Shown here piece by piece: positions 32,858 through 42,588 of a DNA stretch of 64,000 nucleotides. The notes beneath the pieces are model-generated. The model saw only the letters and a program-made list of their open reading frames with translations. It was not told the DNA's origin and made no database searches. Each line of letters opens with the position of its first letter. The stretch's first letter is position 1. Source of the DNA: an uncultured Lachnospiraceae bacterium (lineage in GTDB: Bacteria; Bacillota; Clostridia; Lachnospirales; Lachnospiraceae); the NCBI GenBank assembly GCA_947631625.1, contig CANRMA010000003.1:62001-126000 (forward strand), given 5' to 3'. The translations under genes were made by a program, and so were the position numbers.

Positions 32858-34492
32858 TTACGACCCGCCTTCCGTCTCTGTTCCATCGTCAGCTTCCGGT
32901 TCTTCGGCGGGCACATCGATATATTCTTCGACGTAATCCTCGCCGTTGATCTGTGTCATGATCTTTTCGGAAAGAGACTTAAGCTCAGAGTTGGCGTCCT
33001 CGCCGTCCCATATCCGCGCAAATGCGATCTCCATCTCAACCCAGTAATTACTGGTTTCTATCATCTTGGGGTTAGGTATTGATTTTTCATATTCCTCTAC
33101 AAAGGCTTCGGCATTTTTATTGGAAAATTCCACTCCTGACAAAGCGGGGAGCTTGCCCGTCCTGTCATACAGGCCGTTGGCGTTATTGCGTGTTAAATAT
33201 AACGCAAAATCGTTTGCTGCGTCTTTATGAACGGAATAGCCGTTCACAACTATGCACTGTGTTACCGACAGCGACCTCGACACCAGGTTCTCATTGACAT
33301 CAGGTATCAGCGAAGTTCCATACTCATATTTAAAATCTCCGCTTTCCTTGGCGGCTTCTATCTTGGCAAGGGCGTCCGTTGTCGCTACGGTATACAGGAT
33401 TTTTCCCTCTATAAAATCATTCAGTATATCCGCATAACTTATCTCTTTTGTATCAATTGAAAAAAACTGGTTCAGGTTCTGATACACCCTCATGCAGCGG
33501 ATGGCATTCTCATTGTAGATATCCACAGACTTATCGTTATCTCCCGCAGCGCCGCCTACATCTATATAATCGCCAACAAAAAAGTAATTATAAAAAATAT
33601 CGGACACATCCCACTTAAACACGGCCTCTACCTGTTCAGGCGCCTCATAGTTCTGCGCAAATTCAAGTATATCGTCTATCGTCTTTGGAAGAGCCTCTTT
33701 AACGCGGGCATCGATCTCAGCTTCATCCTGCGTCATCTCATCGACGGCTGCCTCTCCAGAAGCCGACTCTCCTGAGGCCGCATCTCCCGCAGTTGTCTCT
33801 CCTGAAGCCGTCTCTCCAGAAGCCGACTCTCCCGAGGCCGCATCTCCCGCAGTTGTCTCTCCCAAAGCCGCCTCCCCGGAATCCTCTCCCGGAGGAGCCA
33901 TGTCTGCCTGAGCCTGCGCCGCTTCACCCTGTTCAGCATCATATTCCGCCTCTATCTGCGCCTTGGCCCAATCTTCCATATAGCTCTTATTATATAAAAA
34001 AGAGCTTGTCTCAAAATAAAACGGATACGCTATCTGTTTATCATGATAAGTAACCGCATGTATGGCCGATTCGGGAAAAAGGGTCCTCACATCAGAACTG
34101 TCGCCGGACGGTTTTATCTCAGAAGCAAGTCCTGCCAGATACGCCTTTTCCAAAGAATCATTTCCAACTATATACAGATCAGGGACTTCATCGGTATGCA
34201 GTGACGCCTGATTTATCGTCTCCAGATACTCGGAACCGGACGTGTTCACCGGTATCACACGCGTGTCATCCTGATATTCGTTATAAGAAACCGCCACGCT
34301 GTTTAAATAATCCGTCAGCGCCTCATCCGTATACCACAGATACAGAGTCTCCCTGTGTCCGAAAAGGCCCTCGCTATACTCTTTATCATCGGCCTTGGTC
34401 CTGTCAAACAGACCAAAAGCCGCCGCCGCGCAGATTCCCGCCAAAATGCACATTACCAAAACAGCGGCAATCATTCTTCTTTTTATCGTCAA
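32858..34492 (-). CDS. Extracellular solute-binding protein with an inserted low-complexity repeat
   Basis: 544 aa. N-terminal membrane segment (MIAAVLVMCILAGICAAAAF) without an obvious lipobox, so it may be a signal anchor. The body matches family 1 sugar-binding proteins: FGHRETLYLWYTDEALTDYL, VPDLYIVGNDSLEKAYLAG, YPFYFETSSFLYNKSYMEDW, YTVATTDALAKIEAAKESGD and LYLTRNNANGLYDRTGKLPA. A ~75-residue acidic/Ser-Gly-Ala insert after residue 170 carries pentapeptide repeats (ASGET, ASGES). No permease or ATPase gene is adjacent. The start is a TTG at 34492 with GGAG upstream. Ligand unknown. Confidence 0.8.
   Translation of the reverse strand: MTIKRRMIAAVLVMCILAGICAAAAFGLFDRTKADDKEYSEGLFGHRETLYLWYTDEALTDYLNSVAVSYNEYQDDTRVIPVNTSGSEYLETINQASLHTDEVPDLYIVGNDSLEKAYLAGLASEIKPSGDSSDVRTLFPESAIHAVTYHDKQIAYPFYFETSSFLYNKSYMEDWAKAQIEAEYDAEQGEAAQAQADMAPPGEDSGEAALGETTAGDAASGESASGETASGETTAGDAASGESASGEAAVDEMTQDEAEIDARVKEALPKTIDDILEFAQNYEAPEQVEAVFKWDVSDIFYNYFFVGDYIDVGGAAGDNDKSVDIYNENAIRCMRVYQNLNQFFSIDTKEISYADILNDFIEGKILYTVATTDALAKIEAAKESGDFKYEYGTSLIPDVNENLVSRSLSVTQCIVVNGYSVHKDAANDFALYLTRNNANGLYDRTGKLPALSGVEFSNKNAEAFVEEYEKSIPNPKMIETSNYWVEMEIAFARIWDGEDANSELKSLSEKIMTQINGEDYVEEYIDVPAEEPEADDGTETEGGS
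33740..33875 (-). repeat. In-frame 15-bp and higher-order repeat in the binding-protein gene
   Basis: Tandem codons for ASGET/ASGES/TAGDA pentapeptides; a longer block (ETTAGDAASGESASGE) occurs twice, so the array has grown by both short and long duplications. Confidence 0.8.
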
Positions 34493-34533
34493 TTTAATTT
34501 CTCCGATCTATATCAAATCTATTCGGTCAATGC

Positions 34534-35730
34534 TTAACTTTTGTCCAAACACTGACTAAGTATATCTATCATATCGTCCACCTGCTCGTTTTTAATGATC
34601 AAAGGCGGCAAAAAGCGGATTATATTGCTGCCTGCATTGATAAGCACAAGCCCCCTGGCGATCGCGGCGTTTATTATATCCGCAACAGGCTCTTTAAATT
34701 CCAGGCCCTGAATAAGCCCCATACCGCGCCTTTCAACTATTAAAGACGAATACTTAGCCGCCAGCTCATCCAGACGCTTTTCAAGATATGCGCCCACCTG
34801 TTTTACGTTTTCAAGCACATTCTCTTTTTCGTAAAGTTCTATCACCTTGCATATCGCGGCGCAGGCAAGCGGATTGCCGCCGTAAGTCGTTCCATGGTCG
34901 CCCGCCTTAAGCGAATTTTGACCGACTTTCTCAGTCATCATAAACGCGCCGACAGGAACGCCGCAGCCAAGCGCCTTGGCGCTGGTTAAAATATCAGGCT
35001 TAACGCCGTACTTCTGACAGGCGTACATATAACCCGTTCTGCCCATTCCGCACTGAATTTCATCCAGAATAAGCAATATATCCCTCTCGTCGCAAAGCGC
35101 TCTTATTTTCTTAATAAAATCTTCTTTTACAGGATGTATGCCGCCCTCGCCCTGAACGGTCTCAAATAAAATAGCACATGTTTTTTTATTAACATTGGCA
35201 AGCACACTGTCAAAATCATTGAAATCGGCAAACCTGATATTTCCGATCATAGGCTCAAACGCTTCCCTGTAATGAGAATTGCCCGTAACCGAAAGCGCGC
35301 CCATAGTCCTTCCATGAAAAGAGTGGTTCATGGCTATTATCTCATGATCCGTAGTGCCGTCTTTAAGATAGGCATACTTTCTTGCGGTCTTGACCGCGCC
35401 CTCTATAGCCTCGGCTCCGCTGTTGGTAAAAAATACCCTGTCCATTCCGGATATCTTTTTAAGCTTCTTAGCCGCCTCTATCGCCGGAACATTATAATAA
35501 TAATTGGAAGTGTGTATGAGCTTGTCAATCTGGTCTTTTAAAGCGTCATTATATTCCTTATTACCATATCCCAACGCAAAAACCGCAATGCCCGACACGA
35601 AATCCAGATATTTTTTCCCTTCAATATCGTACAAATATACACCCTCGCCCTTATCAAAAACTATCTGATAACGGTTATAAGTATGCAACAAAGAGGCCTC
35701 CGCCTCGTCAATATACTCTTTCATATCCAT
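34534..35730 (-). CDS. argD: Acetylornithine aminotransferase
   Basis: PLP enzyme of arginine synthesis converting N-acetylglutamate semialdehyde to N-acetylornithine. YDIEGKKYLDFVSGIAVFAL, FFTNSGAEAIEGAVKTARKY, NHSFHGRTMGALSVTGN and LILDEIQCGMGRTGYMYACQ are signatures. The PLP lysine is in LTSAKALGCGVPVGAFM. 398 aa, full length. ATG at 35730 behind AAAGGATG. Follows argB after 175 bp in which a 141-bp repeat element sits, so transcription from argJ-argB must cross a strong palindrome to reach argD. Confidence 0.95.
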   Translation of the reverse strand: MDMKEYIDEAEASLLHTYNRYQIVFDKGEGVYLYDIEGKKYLDFVSGIAVFALGYGNKEYNDALKDQIDKLIHTSNYYYNVPAIEAAKKLKKISGMDRVFFTNSGAEAIEGAVKTARKYAYLKDGTTDHEIIAMNHSFHGRTMGALSVTGNSHYREAFEPMIGNIRFADFNDFDSVLANVNKKTCAILFETVQGEGGIHPVKEDFIKKIRALCDERDILLILDEIQCGMGRTGYMYACQKYGVKPDILTSAKALGCGVPVGAFMMTEKVGQNSLKAGDHGTTYGGNPLACAAICKVIELYEKENVLENVKQVGAYLEKRLDELAAKYSSLIVERRGMGLIQGLEFKEPVADIINAAIARGLVLINAGSNIIRFLPPLIIKNEQVDDMIDILSQCLDKS

Positions 35731-35765
35731 AGTGGCATCATCCTTTCATTAACTCTAGATTGTCA

Positions 35766-35906
35766 GGCAATCGCGAAACTCATTTTCACAGCATAGAATT
35801 TAGAAAAAATATACAAATAAGGGGTGACTCTGCGTTCCCGCAATGGAACCCCGTTTTGTATATTTTTGCTAAATTCGACAGTTTTGACAACAGTCTAGCG
35901 ATTACC
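35766..35906 (+). mobile_element. 141-bp palindromic element, copy B (family 1)
   Basis: Ends GGCAATCGC (35766-35774) and GCGATTACC (35898-35906) with the same core as copy A: ATTTAG...AAAATATACAAA, GGGGTGACTCTGCG, CCCCGTTTTGTATATTTTTG. Located between argB and argD. Its last base (35906) is the G of the argB TAG stop codon on the minus strand. Confidence 0.85.
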
Positions 35907-36790
35907 TACTTATCATCATCCGCTATGATCGCGGTTCCGATACCATGATCGGTAAAGATCTCCAGAAGCAGGCAGTGCGCGACCCTGCCGTCAAGTATAT
36001 GCACCCTGTTTACGCCCTCTCTTATGGCGTCCACGCAGTTCATGAGCTTGGGAAGCATTCCGCCTCCAATGTAACCGCTGTTTACCAGTTCTTCGGCCTG
36101 CGATGCGGTCAGGCGTGAAATAAATGACGTTTTGTCGTTTATATCTTTATACAGCCCCTCAATATCCGTAAGAAAAGCCAGTTTTTCGGCGGATACCGCC
36201 TTTGCGATAGCGCAGGCCGCATCATCGGCATTAATATTATAAGAGTCAAAATTACTGTCCAGACCGATAGGCGCCACGATCGGGAGAAAATCTTTTTCCA
36301 AAAGATCATATAAGATCTTGGGTTTAACTTTCTTTATATCCCCGACAAAACCAATGTCCCTGCCGTCAACATACTTCTTTTCACATCTAAGCAGTCCGCC
36401 GTCCTTGCCGCTTATGCCGACAGCCTTAACGCCAAGCTCCTGAACCATGCTTACAAGGCTCTTGTTTACCTTATTTAAAACCATTTCCGCTATTTCCATG
36501 GTTTCCGCATCAGTCACGCGCAGACCGTTGACAAACTCGGCTTCTTTGCCGACCTTGCCTACCCATTTGCTGATCTCCTTGCCGCCGCCATGCACGATTA
36601 TTGGCTTAAAGCCCACCAACTTAAGCAGTGTAACGTCCTTTATGACATTTTTCTGCAGTTCTTCATTGCTCATCGCGCTGCCGCCGTATTTGACGACTAT
36701 TATCTTACGGTTAAACTTCTGTATATAAGGAAGCGCTTCGATCAAAACCTCCGCTTTTTCCATTACACGGTTCATTTCTTTGTTTTCCAT
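35906..36790 (-). CDS. argB: Acetylglutamate kinase
   Basis: Second step of arginine synthesis, phosphorylating N-acetylglutamate. [20 protein letters not shown] (ATP site), [20 protein letters not shown] (substrate loop), [40 protein letters not shown] and [20 protein letters not shown] are family motifs. 294 aa. ATG at 36790 with GAGAAGAGG upstream, 40 bp after argJ. Its TAG stop is completed by the terminal base of the repeat element, so the insertion may have trimmed or replaced the original end; the C-terminus ([20 protein letters not shown]) still looks normal. Confidence 0.96.
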   Translation of the reverse strand: MENKEMNRVMEKAEVLIEALPYIQKFNRKIIVVKYGGSAMSNEELQKNVIKDVTLLKLVGFKPIIVHGGGKEISKWVGKVGKEAEFVNGLRVTDAETMEIAEMVLNKVNKSLVSMVQELGVKAVGISGKDGGLLRCEKKYVDGRDIGFVGDIKKVKPKILYDLLEKDFLPIVAPIGLDSNFDSYNINADDAACAIAKAVSAEKLAFLTDIEGLYKDINDKTSFISRLTASQAEELVNSGYIGGGMLPKLMNCVDAIREGVNRVHILDGRVAHCLLLEIFTDHGIGTAIIADDDK

Positions 36791-36830
36791 AACAAACTAC
36801 CTCTTCTCTTTTTTATCGCCTGATCACATA

Positions 36831-38054
36831 TCAACTCCTGTAATCCGCATTTATCTTAACGTAATCATAAGTAAGGTCGCAGCCCCAGGCGCAGGCTGAC
36901 GCAGCTCCCATTTTCATATCCACAAGCGCCCTGACTTCTTTGGACGCAAGCGCTTTCGCGGCCTCGTCCTCGTCATATTCGGTCATTGCGCCGTCTTTAT
37001 ATACAAGAATGCTGTTTTCATCATTTTCAAGGCGAAGCTCTATTTTATCCGGATCAAAATCCACGCCCGCATAACCGAGCGCGCACAATATCCTTCCGCA
37101 GTTGGCATCATGACCGAATATCGCCGCTTTGGTCAGATTGGAACAGATGACCGATTTGGCAAGCTTCTTGGCGTCTTCTTTATTAACGGCATTTATCACC
37201 TTAGTTTCAAATAAGGCCGTCGCGCCCTCTCCGTCGCCCGCGATCTTCTTTGCGAGGGTCGTATTTATATAATCAAGAGCTTCAACAAACTTATAATAAT
37301 CTTCGTTTTTAGTCGTTATCTCCGGATTTTCGGCCATTCCGTTAGCCAGTACGATCAAAGTATCGTTAGTCGAAGTGTCTCCGTCCACCGATACCATATT
37401 AAAAGTATCCTTTACGTTTTCACTGAGCGCTTCCTGCATAAGCTCCTTGGATATTGCGATATCCGATGTGATAAAGCAAAGCATCGTACACATGTTCGGA
37501 TGTATCATTCCCGAACCTTTGCACATACCGCCAATAGTTACGGTCTTTGTGCCAATCTCAAAGCTTACCGCCGCCTGTTTGGGAACCGTATCCGTAGTCA
37601 TTATCGACTGCGCCGCAATAAGTCCGGCTTCCATGCTGTCAGATTTAAGCTCCGCCAACTTCTTAACTCCGGCGTCCAACTTATCCTGAGGAAGCTGCAT
37701 GCCGATAACGCCCGTAGATGCCACAAGCACCGCATCTTTTGAAATACCAAGACAATCCGCGGCGGTTTTTGCGGTATTGCTGCAGCATTCATAACCCTGT
37801 CTGCCCGTACAGGCATTGGCTATGCCCGCATTTATCACAACAGCCTGAGCATAAGGCGAATGCGTGACAACTTCTTTATCCCATAAAACCGGCGCCGCTT
37901 TAACTATATTGCTGGTAAAAACTCCCGCCGCCTTACACGGTTTCCTACTATATATAAGCGCCATGTCTTTTCTTCCCTGATACTTGATACCGGCCTGCGC
38001 GCCTGCCGCTTCAAAACCTATTGCCGCCGTTACTCCCCCGTCGATAACCTTCAT
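36831..38054 (-). CDS. argJ: Bifunctional ornithine acetyltransferase / N-acetylglutamate synthase
   Basis: Transfers acetyl from acetylornithine to glutamate, making arginine synthesis cyclic. GVTAAIGFEAAGAQAGIKYQ opens the protein. The autocleavage site is in MCKGSGMIHPNMCTMLCFIT, with the nucleophile Thr. DTSTNDTLIVLANG, INKEDAKK-like and GHDANCGRILCALGYAGV follow. 407 aa. ATG at 38054 behind AAGGAG, 6 bp after the GNAT gene. Confidence 0.96.
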   Translation of the reverse strand: MKVIDGGVTAAIGFEAAGAQAGIKYQGRKDMALIYSRKPCKAAGVFTSNIVKAAPVLWDKEVVTHSPYAQAVVINAGIANACTGRQGYECCSNTAKTAADCLGISKDAVLVASTGVIGMQLPQDKLDAGVKKLAELKSDSMEAGLIAAQSIMTTDTVPKQAAVSFEIGTKTVTIGGMCKGSGMIHPNMCTMLCFITSDIAISKELMQEALSENVKDTFNMVSVDGDTSTNDTLIVLANGMAENPEITTKNEDYYKFVEALDYINTTLAKKIAGDGEGATALFETKVINAVNKEDAKKLAKSVICSNLTKAAIFGHDANCGRILCALGYAGVDFDPDKIELRLENDENSILVYKDGAMTEYDEDEAAKALASKEVRALVDMKMGAASACAWGCDLTYDYVKINADYRS

Positions 38055-38060
38055 GTCTTC

Positions 38061-38519
38061 TCACTCCTTATTAAATGCAGTTATATTATCTTCATTGAGC
38101 GTAAAATCATAATAATTCAGATCTTCGCGTTTTGTCCAGCCTATCTGTTTCCAGAACGCATTTCCGATATCGTTTCTTGTAAAAGCTATAAGAGATACTT
38201 TATTTATATGTTCGGCCTTAAGCGCATTCATGCAGTAAACCACCATTGCTTTGCCGATGCCCCTCATCCTGTAGCCTTCCGCCACGCACACATGATACAG
38301 ACAGCCCCGTCTTCCGTCGTGACCGCATAAAATAGCGCCCACTATTTTATTATCCTCGACAGCCACAACGCTAGTGGTAGGATTTCTTTTTATAAAAGCC
38401 TCCACTCCGGCTCTTGAATCATCTACGCTGCGTATGCCGAAACCTTTTATGGACAGCCACAGACTGCGTACTTCGTCATAGTCCTCTATCGTCATCATCC
38501 GTATCATATAAGAGACCAT
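38061..38519 (-). CDS. GNAT family N-acetyltransferase leading the arg operon
   Basis: 152-aa acetyl-CoA-dependent transferase. TIEDYDEVRSLWLSIKGFGI at the start, VVAVEDNKIVGAILCGHDGR in the middle, acetyl-CoA loop VAEGYRMRGIGKAMVVYCMN, then the C-terminal AFWKQIGWTKRED. It is 6 bp upstream of argJ, so it belongs to the arginine operon. It could acetylate glutamate (an ArgA-like priming role) or another substrate. Two starts are possible: ATG at 38519 (AAAGGT too close) or ATG at 38507. Confidence 0.82.
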   Translation of the reverse strand: MVSYMIRMMTIEDYDEVRSLWLSIKGFGIRSVDDSRAGVEAFIKRNPTTSVVAVEDNKIVGAILCGHDGRRGCLYHVCVAEGYRMRGIGKAMVVYCMNALKAEHINKVSLIAFTRNDIGNAFWKQIGWTKREDLNYYDFTLNEDNITAFNKE

Positions 38520-38757
38520 ACCTTTCTTTTACAAATTACTATTTATTTTACCACACTCTGTCAAGCTAGTATAGCCATACTTTTACTAATCTTATTAAGA
38601 ATCTCGCGAATATATCATTTTTACATCCGACACAACAGCATCAGGCGGCTTAAAAGTTGTTGTCTTTGGAGCTTTTGTATGTTAGAATTAGAGTGATATT
38701 TTATGCATGTAAAAATTGTATGTTTTTGGAATTTAACGTTAATATGGGAGAAATGAG

Positions 38758-41595
38758 ATGAAGCTGGCGGATTTTTTTGATAAATTTAAAGATAAATTGA
38801 GCGAACGCAAAAAATATTTTTTGGCATATACCGTCTGCTTTTCCATAGCAGTTTTTATTATATATTTCTGGTTCATAATCTCACACAGAACTTTTATCTG
38901 GCTTGAAGACGGCTGGCAGCAGCACTATAAAGCTTTAATTTATTATTCTGAATATCTGCGTTCAATAATAAAAAACCTATTGTTTCAGCATAAACTCATA
39001 ATCCCTAACTGGGACTTTTGCATAGGGGAAGGCGGCGATATACTTACTACCCTGCACTACTACACTATAGGCGACCCTCTTTCCGTATTTTCGATATTTT
39101 TTACCAGAGACAATATGTATGTATATTATGATATTGCTATAATATTGCGTATGTTTTTATCCGGAATAACGTTTTCATATCTTTGTTTCGGAACCGGCAA
39201 AAAGAACAATTACGCCATACTCTCGGGCGCGCTTGCGTATTCACTTTGCGGTTGGGCGATCTATGCCAAAGTACATCCTTATTTTATAAATCCGATGATA
39301 TATTTTCCGCTGCTTATCTTAGGAATAGAAAAAATCATTCAGAAAAAAAGACCATACCTTTTCATAATATCTGTTGCAGTTTCCCTGCTTAGCAATTTTT
39401 ACTTTTTTTATATGTTGGTCATCCTTACGGTAATTTATGTTATTGTAAGATCCATACTTTTATATGGTAAAAATATTAAAGAAATCTTATTTCTCATTCT
39501 GCGCATAGGCGGGGCGTCCGTTTTAGGCGTAATGATGGCGGGCGTGATATTCCTGCCGCTTTCTGTGGCATTTTTAGGAGACTCCCGTCTTTCCGAAAGT
39601 TACAACATACATCTTTTATATCCGCTTTCATATTACAGCAAGCTTCCGGGATTCTTTATAACATCCGGAAGGGACTTCTATACCTGTATTGCCCTTGCCA
39701 TCCCGATACTTCTTGCTGTTTTTATAATGTTCCATACCCCCAAAAAATATCGTCTGCATAAAATCCTGTTTGTGATATGTGCGATCATGGTAACAATTCC
39801 GGTTTTTGCGAAGCTCTTTAATGGCTTTACCTATGCCGCAAACAGATGGGTCTGGGCCTTCTCCATGCTCTGCGCATATATTTTGGTAACGGTATGGCCC
39901 ACACTTACAGATCTTAGCGCAAAAGAGGGCATGTATCTTATAAAATGCCTGTCCGCTTATTTCGTCGTATGTCTGCTTTTTGAATATTCCTCGAACAAAA
40001 AAGCCTTTTCTTCTATTATATTGGGCTTTATTCTTCTCTGCATCCTTATGCCGCTTTCTGTAAAAAGCAGTATGTCCGTCCGAAAAAAAGAGGTCATTAC
40101 GCTTATAATTGTGATAACAAGTGTTATTATTAATGACCGTTGGGGATATTCATTATTTGACGACGCCGACATAGGCGCCTTTCTTGAAGTAAGACAGCTT
40201 GCATTAAATTCAAATGAGACCACGGCCGTTTCGGCTGCGGCCGCCGCGCAGGAGACCACGGAACACTACCGCTTTTCCGGAAGGTCGCTTACCAAAAACG
40301 CCAATATGATTTCCGGCATATCATCAACCGAATTTTACTGGTCACTGTCCAATCCAAATATTGAAAAATACAGAAGCAGTCTGGATATTTTGGAAAACCG
40401 CTCCTTCGATCCCTGCGGTTATGATGACAGAGCAGCTTTAAATTCACTTGCGTCGGTATTGTATTATGCCATCCCTCAAAATGACTCTTCACCCGCGCCT
40501 TACGGTTTCACCTACATTGAAAACCTCGAAAGCGGCGTCCCATATAAAGTATATAAAAACGAAAACGCTCTTCCGCTTGCATACACATATGATAATTATA
40601 TGACCGAAGACGAATGGAAACTGCTTACATCAGCCGGAAAAGAAGAAGCTATGCTCCAATCCGCCGTATTATCCGAAAATGCCGGATATACGGCCTACGG
40701 CAGCCCTAAGATCAGCAGTTATGAAATATCGTATGAAATTTCATGCAATAGCGACGACGTAACTTTACAGGGAAATAATTTTGTGGTGACAAGCCCGGAC
40801 GCTTCAGTCAGCCTCAATATTGAAACTCCGCCGGACAGTGAAATATTTGTCTGCCTTAACGGGCTTGATTTCAAAGAAACCTCAAGATATGACCTATACT
40901 TCGGCGATGAGAATTTAGATCCCTTAGACCTGTATGACAGCGTAAAACTGGATAACTTTGATAACAAAACGCAGATGGAGATGAAAAAGGAAAAACTTTA
41001 CTGGTCCGTTTCCGACCATCCCAAATCTTCGCTTACGTTTTCAACATCCAATAATGAAACCAAAGTTATCACTTATACAACCAAAGACTATGATTTTTAC
41101 GGCGGCAGACACAATTTCGCCGCAAATCTCTTTTCAGGCGAAGATGGCTTAAGCAGTGTAAATATTGCATTCCAGTTAAGGGGCGTATACTCCTTTGACT
41201 CATTGAAAGTTATCTGTCAGCCAATGGATAATTATGTAAACCAGATAAATAAATTAAAAGAAAACACACTCAAAAACATGACTATTTCAACCGATACCGT
41301 AACCGGAAACATAACCCTCGATTCCCCGTCCCTGTTATGCTTCTCCATACCGTATTCGAAAGGCTGGCAGGCCTATGTAGACGGAAATAAGGCCAAGATC
41401 TACCAGGCCAACATAATGCACATGGCGCTTGACCTTGACGCGGGCAGCCATGAAATAAAACTTGTATATAAAACTCCTCTGCTTCGTGAAGGGCTGTGTA
41501 TTTCGTTTGTCGGTCTGGCGATATTTATTGCTCTTATTATCGTTAATGAAAAGAGAATAAGGGCCTCCATTAATGCAAAGAACCGCCGTTTATAA
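38758..41595 (+). CDS. YfhO family membrane protein
   Basis: 945 aa with about twelve membrane helices in the first ~480 residues (FLAYTVCFSIAVFIIYFWFI, LFIISVAVSLLSNFYFFYML, IALAIPILLAVFIMFH) and one at the C-terminus (LCISFVGLAIFIALIIV). The loop after helix 1 has the YfhO/GT-C-like FIWLEDGWQQHYKALIYYSE and IPNWDFCIGEGGDI. A large outer domain (~480-900) ends in the YfhO signature SIPYSKGWQAYVDG. YfhO proteins are thought to glycosylate lipoteichoic acid from lipid-linked sugars. ATG at 38758 behind GGGAG. Alone in its unit. Confidence 0.9.
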   Translation: MKLADFFDKFKDKLSERKKYFLAYTVCFSIAVFIIYFWFIISHRTFIWLEDGWQQHYKALIYYSEYLRSIIKNLLFQHKLIIPNWDFCIGEGGDILTTLHYYTIGDPLSVFSIFFTRDNMYVYYDIAIILRMFLSGITFSYLCFGTGKKNNYAILSGALAYSLCGWAIYAKVHPYFINPMIYFPLLILGIEKIIQKKRPYLFIISVAVSLLSNFYFFYMLVILTVIYVIVRSILLYGKNIKEILFLILRIGGASVLGVMMAGVIFLPLSVAFLGDSRLSESYNIHLLYPLSYYSKLPGFFITSGRDFYTCIALAIPILLAVFIMFHTPKKYRLHKILFVICAIMVTIPVFAKLFNGFTYAANRWVWAFSMLCAYILVTVWPTLTDLSAKEGMYLIKCLSAYFVVCLLFEYSSNKKAFSSIILGFILLCILMPLSVKSSMSVRKKEVITLIIVITSVIINDRWGYSLFDDADIGAFLEVRQLALNSNETTAVSAAAAAQETTEHYRFSGRSLTKNANMISGISSTEFYWSLSNPNIEKYRSSLDILENRSFDPCGYDDRAALNSLASVLYYAIPQNDSSPAPYGFTYIENLESGVPYKVYKNENALPLAYTYDNYMTEDEWKLLTSAGKEEAMLQSAVLSENAGYTAYGSPKISSYEISYEISCNSDDVTLQGNNFVVTSPDASVSLNIETPPDSEIFVCLNGLDFKETSRYDLYFGDENLDPLDLYDSVKLDNFDNKTQMEMKKEKLYWSVSDHPKSSLTFSTSNNETKVITYTTKDYDFYGGRHNFAANLFSGEDGLSSVNIAFQLRGVYSFDSLKVICQPMDNYVNQINKLKENTLKNMTISTDTVTGNITLDSPSLLCFSIPYSKGWQAYVDGNKAKIYQANIMHMALDLDAGSHEIKLVYKTPLLREGLCISFVGLAIFIALIIVNEKRIRASINAKNRRL

Positions 41596-41632
41596 CAACG
41601 GCAGTTCTGTTTATAACAACGGCAGTTCTTTT
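41578..41632 (+). terminator. Terminator of the YfhO gene with a duplicated 3' arm
   Basis: AGAACCGCCGTT at the gene end pairs with AACGGCAGTTCT, which occurs twice because a 21-bp piece (TTTATAACAACGGCAGTTCTG) is tandemly duplicated; TTTTA follows the second copy. Either arm could close the hairpin. The stop codon is in the first loop. Confidence 0.65.
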
Positions 41633-41661
41633 ATGTCTCCTGCAGTTGGCAGGAGTCAATA

Positions 41662-42267
41662 TTATAACTCCTCAGCTTTATATATATCATAACCTTCATA
41701 ATGATAACTATGATCTATACCCTTCATATACATTTTCCGGTCGTTGACTTTATCGGTCAACGCCTGTTTTAAGATGTATTTTATTTCTATATCTTTAACC
41801 GGGCTTCTTTCCATTGCCAAAAGGTAATCTTCTTTATCGACCATGCTCCAATCCACAACCATATTTAATTCCTTTTTTAAAATTATATCCAACCATATTC
41901 TGGCGCTTCTTCCATTACCTTCTCTGAATGGATGCGCTACATTCATCTCAACATACTTTTCAACAATTTCATCAAATGTTGACTGCGGCATCTTATCTAT
42001 ATTCTCGAGAGCAGCCTGCAGATACATCACCGGTACAAATCTGAAATTGCCTTTTGCAATATTTACGGTTCGCGCTTTTCCTGCGAAATCATATATTTCA
42101 TCAAATAAATATTTATGAATTGCGGCAAGCATCTTGAATGTTCCGGCTTCATAATTATCCAAATATCCGTTTTCAAATAATTCAACAGCTTTTTTCTTGC
42201 TTATCTTCTCTTCCACTCTGTTGAGTTCCGCTGAATTTGTAATATTTAATTTGTTATCTAATGCCAT
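41662..42267 (-). CDS. Fic/DOC family protein
   Basis: 201-aa Fic protein. NKLNITNSAELNRVEEKISK and FKMLAAIHKYLFDEIYDFAG are the usual N-terminal helices (Bep/VbhT-like layout). The flap region is IAKGNFRFVPVMYLQAALEN, and the catalytic loop is VEMNVAHPFREGNGRSARIW, a full HPFxEGNGRxxR. No SxxxE(G/N) inhibitory motif is evident and no small antitoxin gene is adjacent. The start is the ATG at 42267 with AAGGAAAG upstream; an open frame extends ten codons further. Likely AMPylates a protein; target unknown. Confidence 0.87.
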   Translation of the reverse strand: MALDNKLNITNSAELNRVEEKISKKKAVELFENGYLDNYEAGTFKMLAAIHKYLFDEIYDFAGKARTVNIAKGNFRFVPVMYLQAALENIDKMPQSTFDEIVEKYVEMNVAHPFREGNGRSARIWLDIILKKELNMVVDWSMVDKEDYLLAMERSPVKDIEIKYILKQALTDKVNDRKMYMKGIDHSYHYEGYDIYKAEEL

Positions 42268-42524
42268 GTTCTTTCCTTTATAAATATGCACTAACACATT
42301 TTTATGGCCGACAGCGCATCTTTTTCGATACAGGCAATCAATACACTCTGTACCTGCGCTGTAAGCTATTCATTTCAATGACCATCCTAATTCTAGCATA
42401 CAAAATATACAAAGACAACAACTTTTAAGAAGTCTGATGTTGCGTCTGACAATACAGATTTTAATAAAAATCGCAATTATTTAAAATTTTTATTAAAATA
42501 AGTCAAATAAGTTATCAAAAATAA

Positions 42525-42553
42525 TTGAGTTATCTCAAATATTGTTGTATATT
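42525..42553 (+). promoter_or_regulatory. Promoter of argG
   Basis: TTGAGT (42525-42530), 17-bp spacer, TATATT (42548-42553). AT-rich sequence around it could hold ArgR boxes, but I see no clear dyad. Confidence 0.55.
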
Positions 42554-42588
42554 GATTTAAGAACAATATTGAAAATGGAGGAATCATT

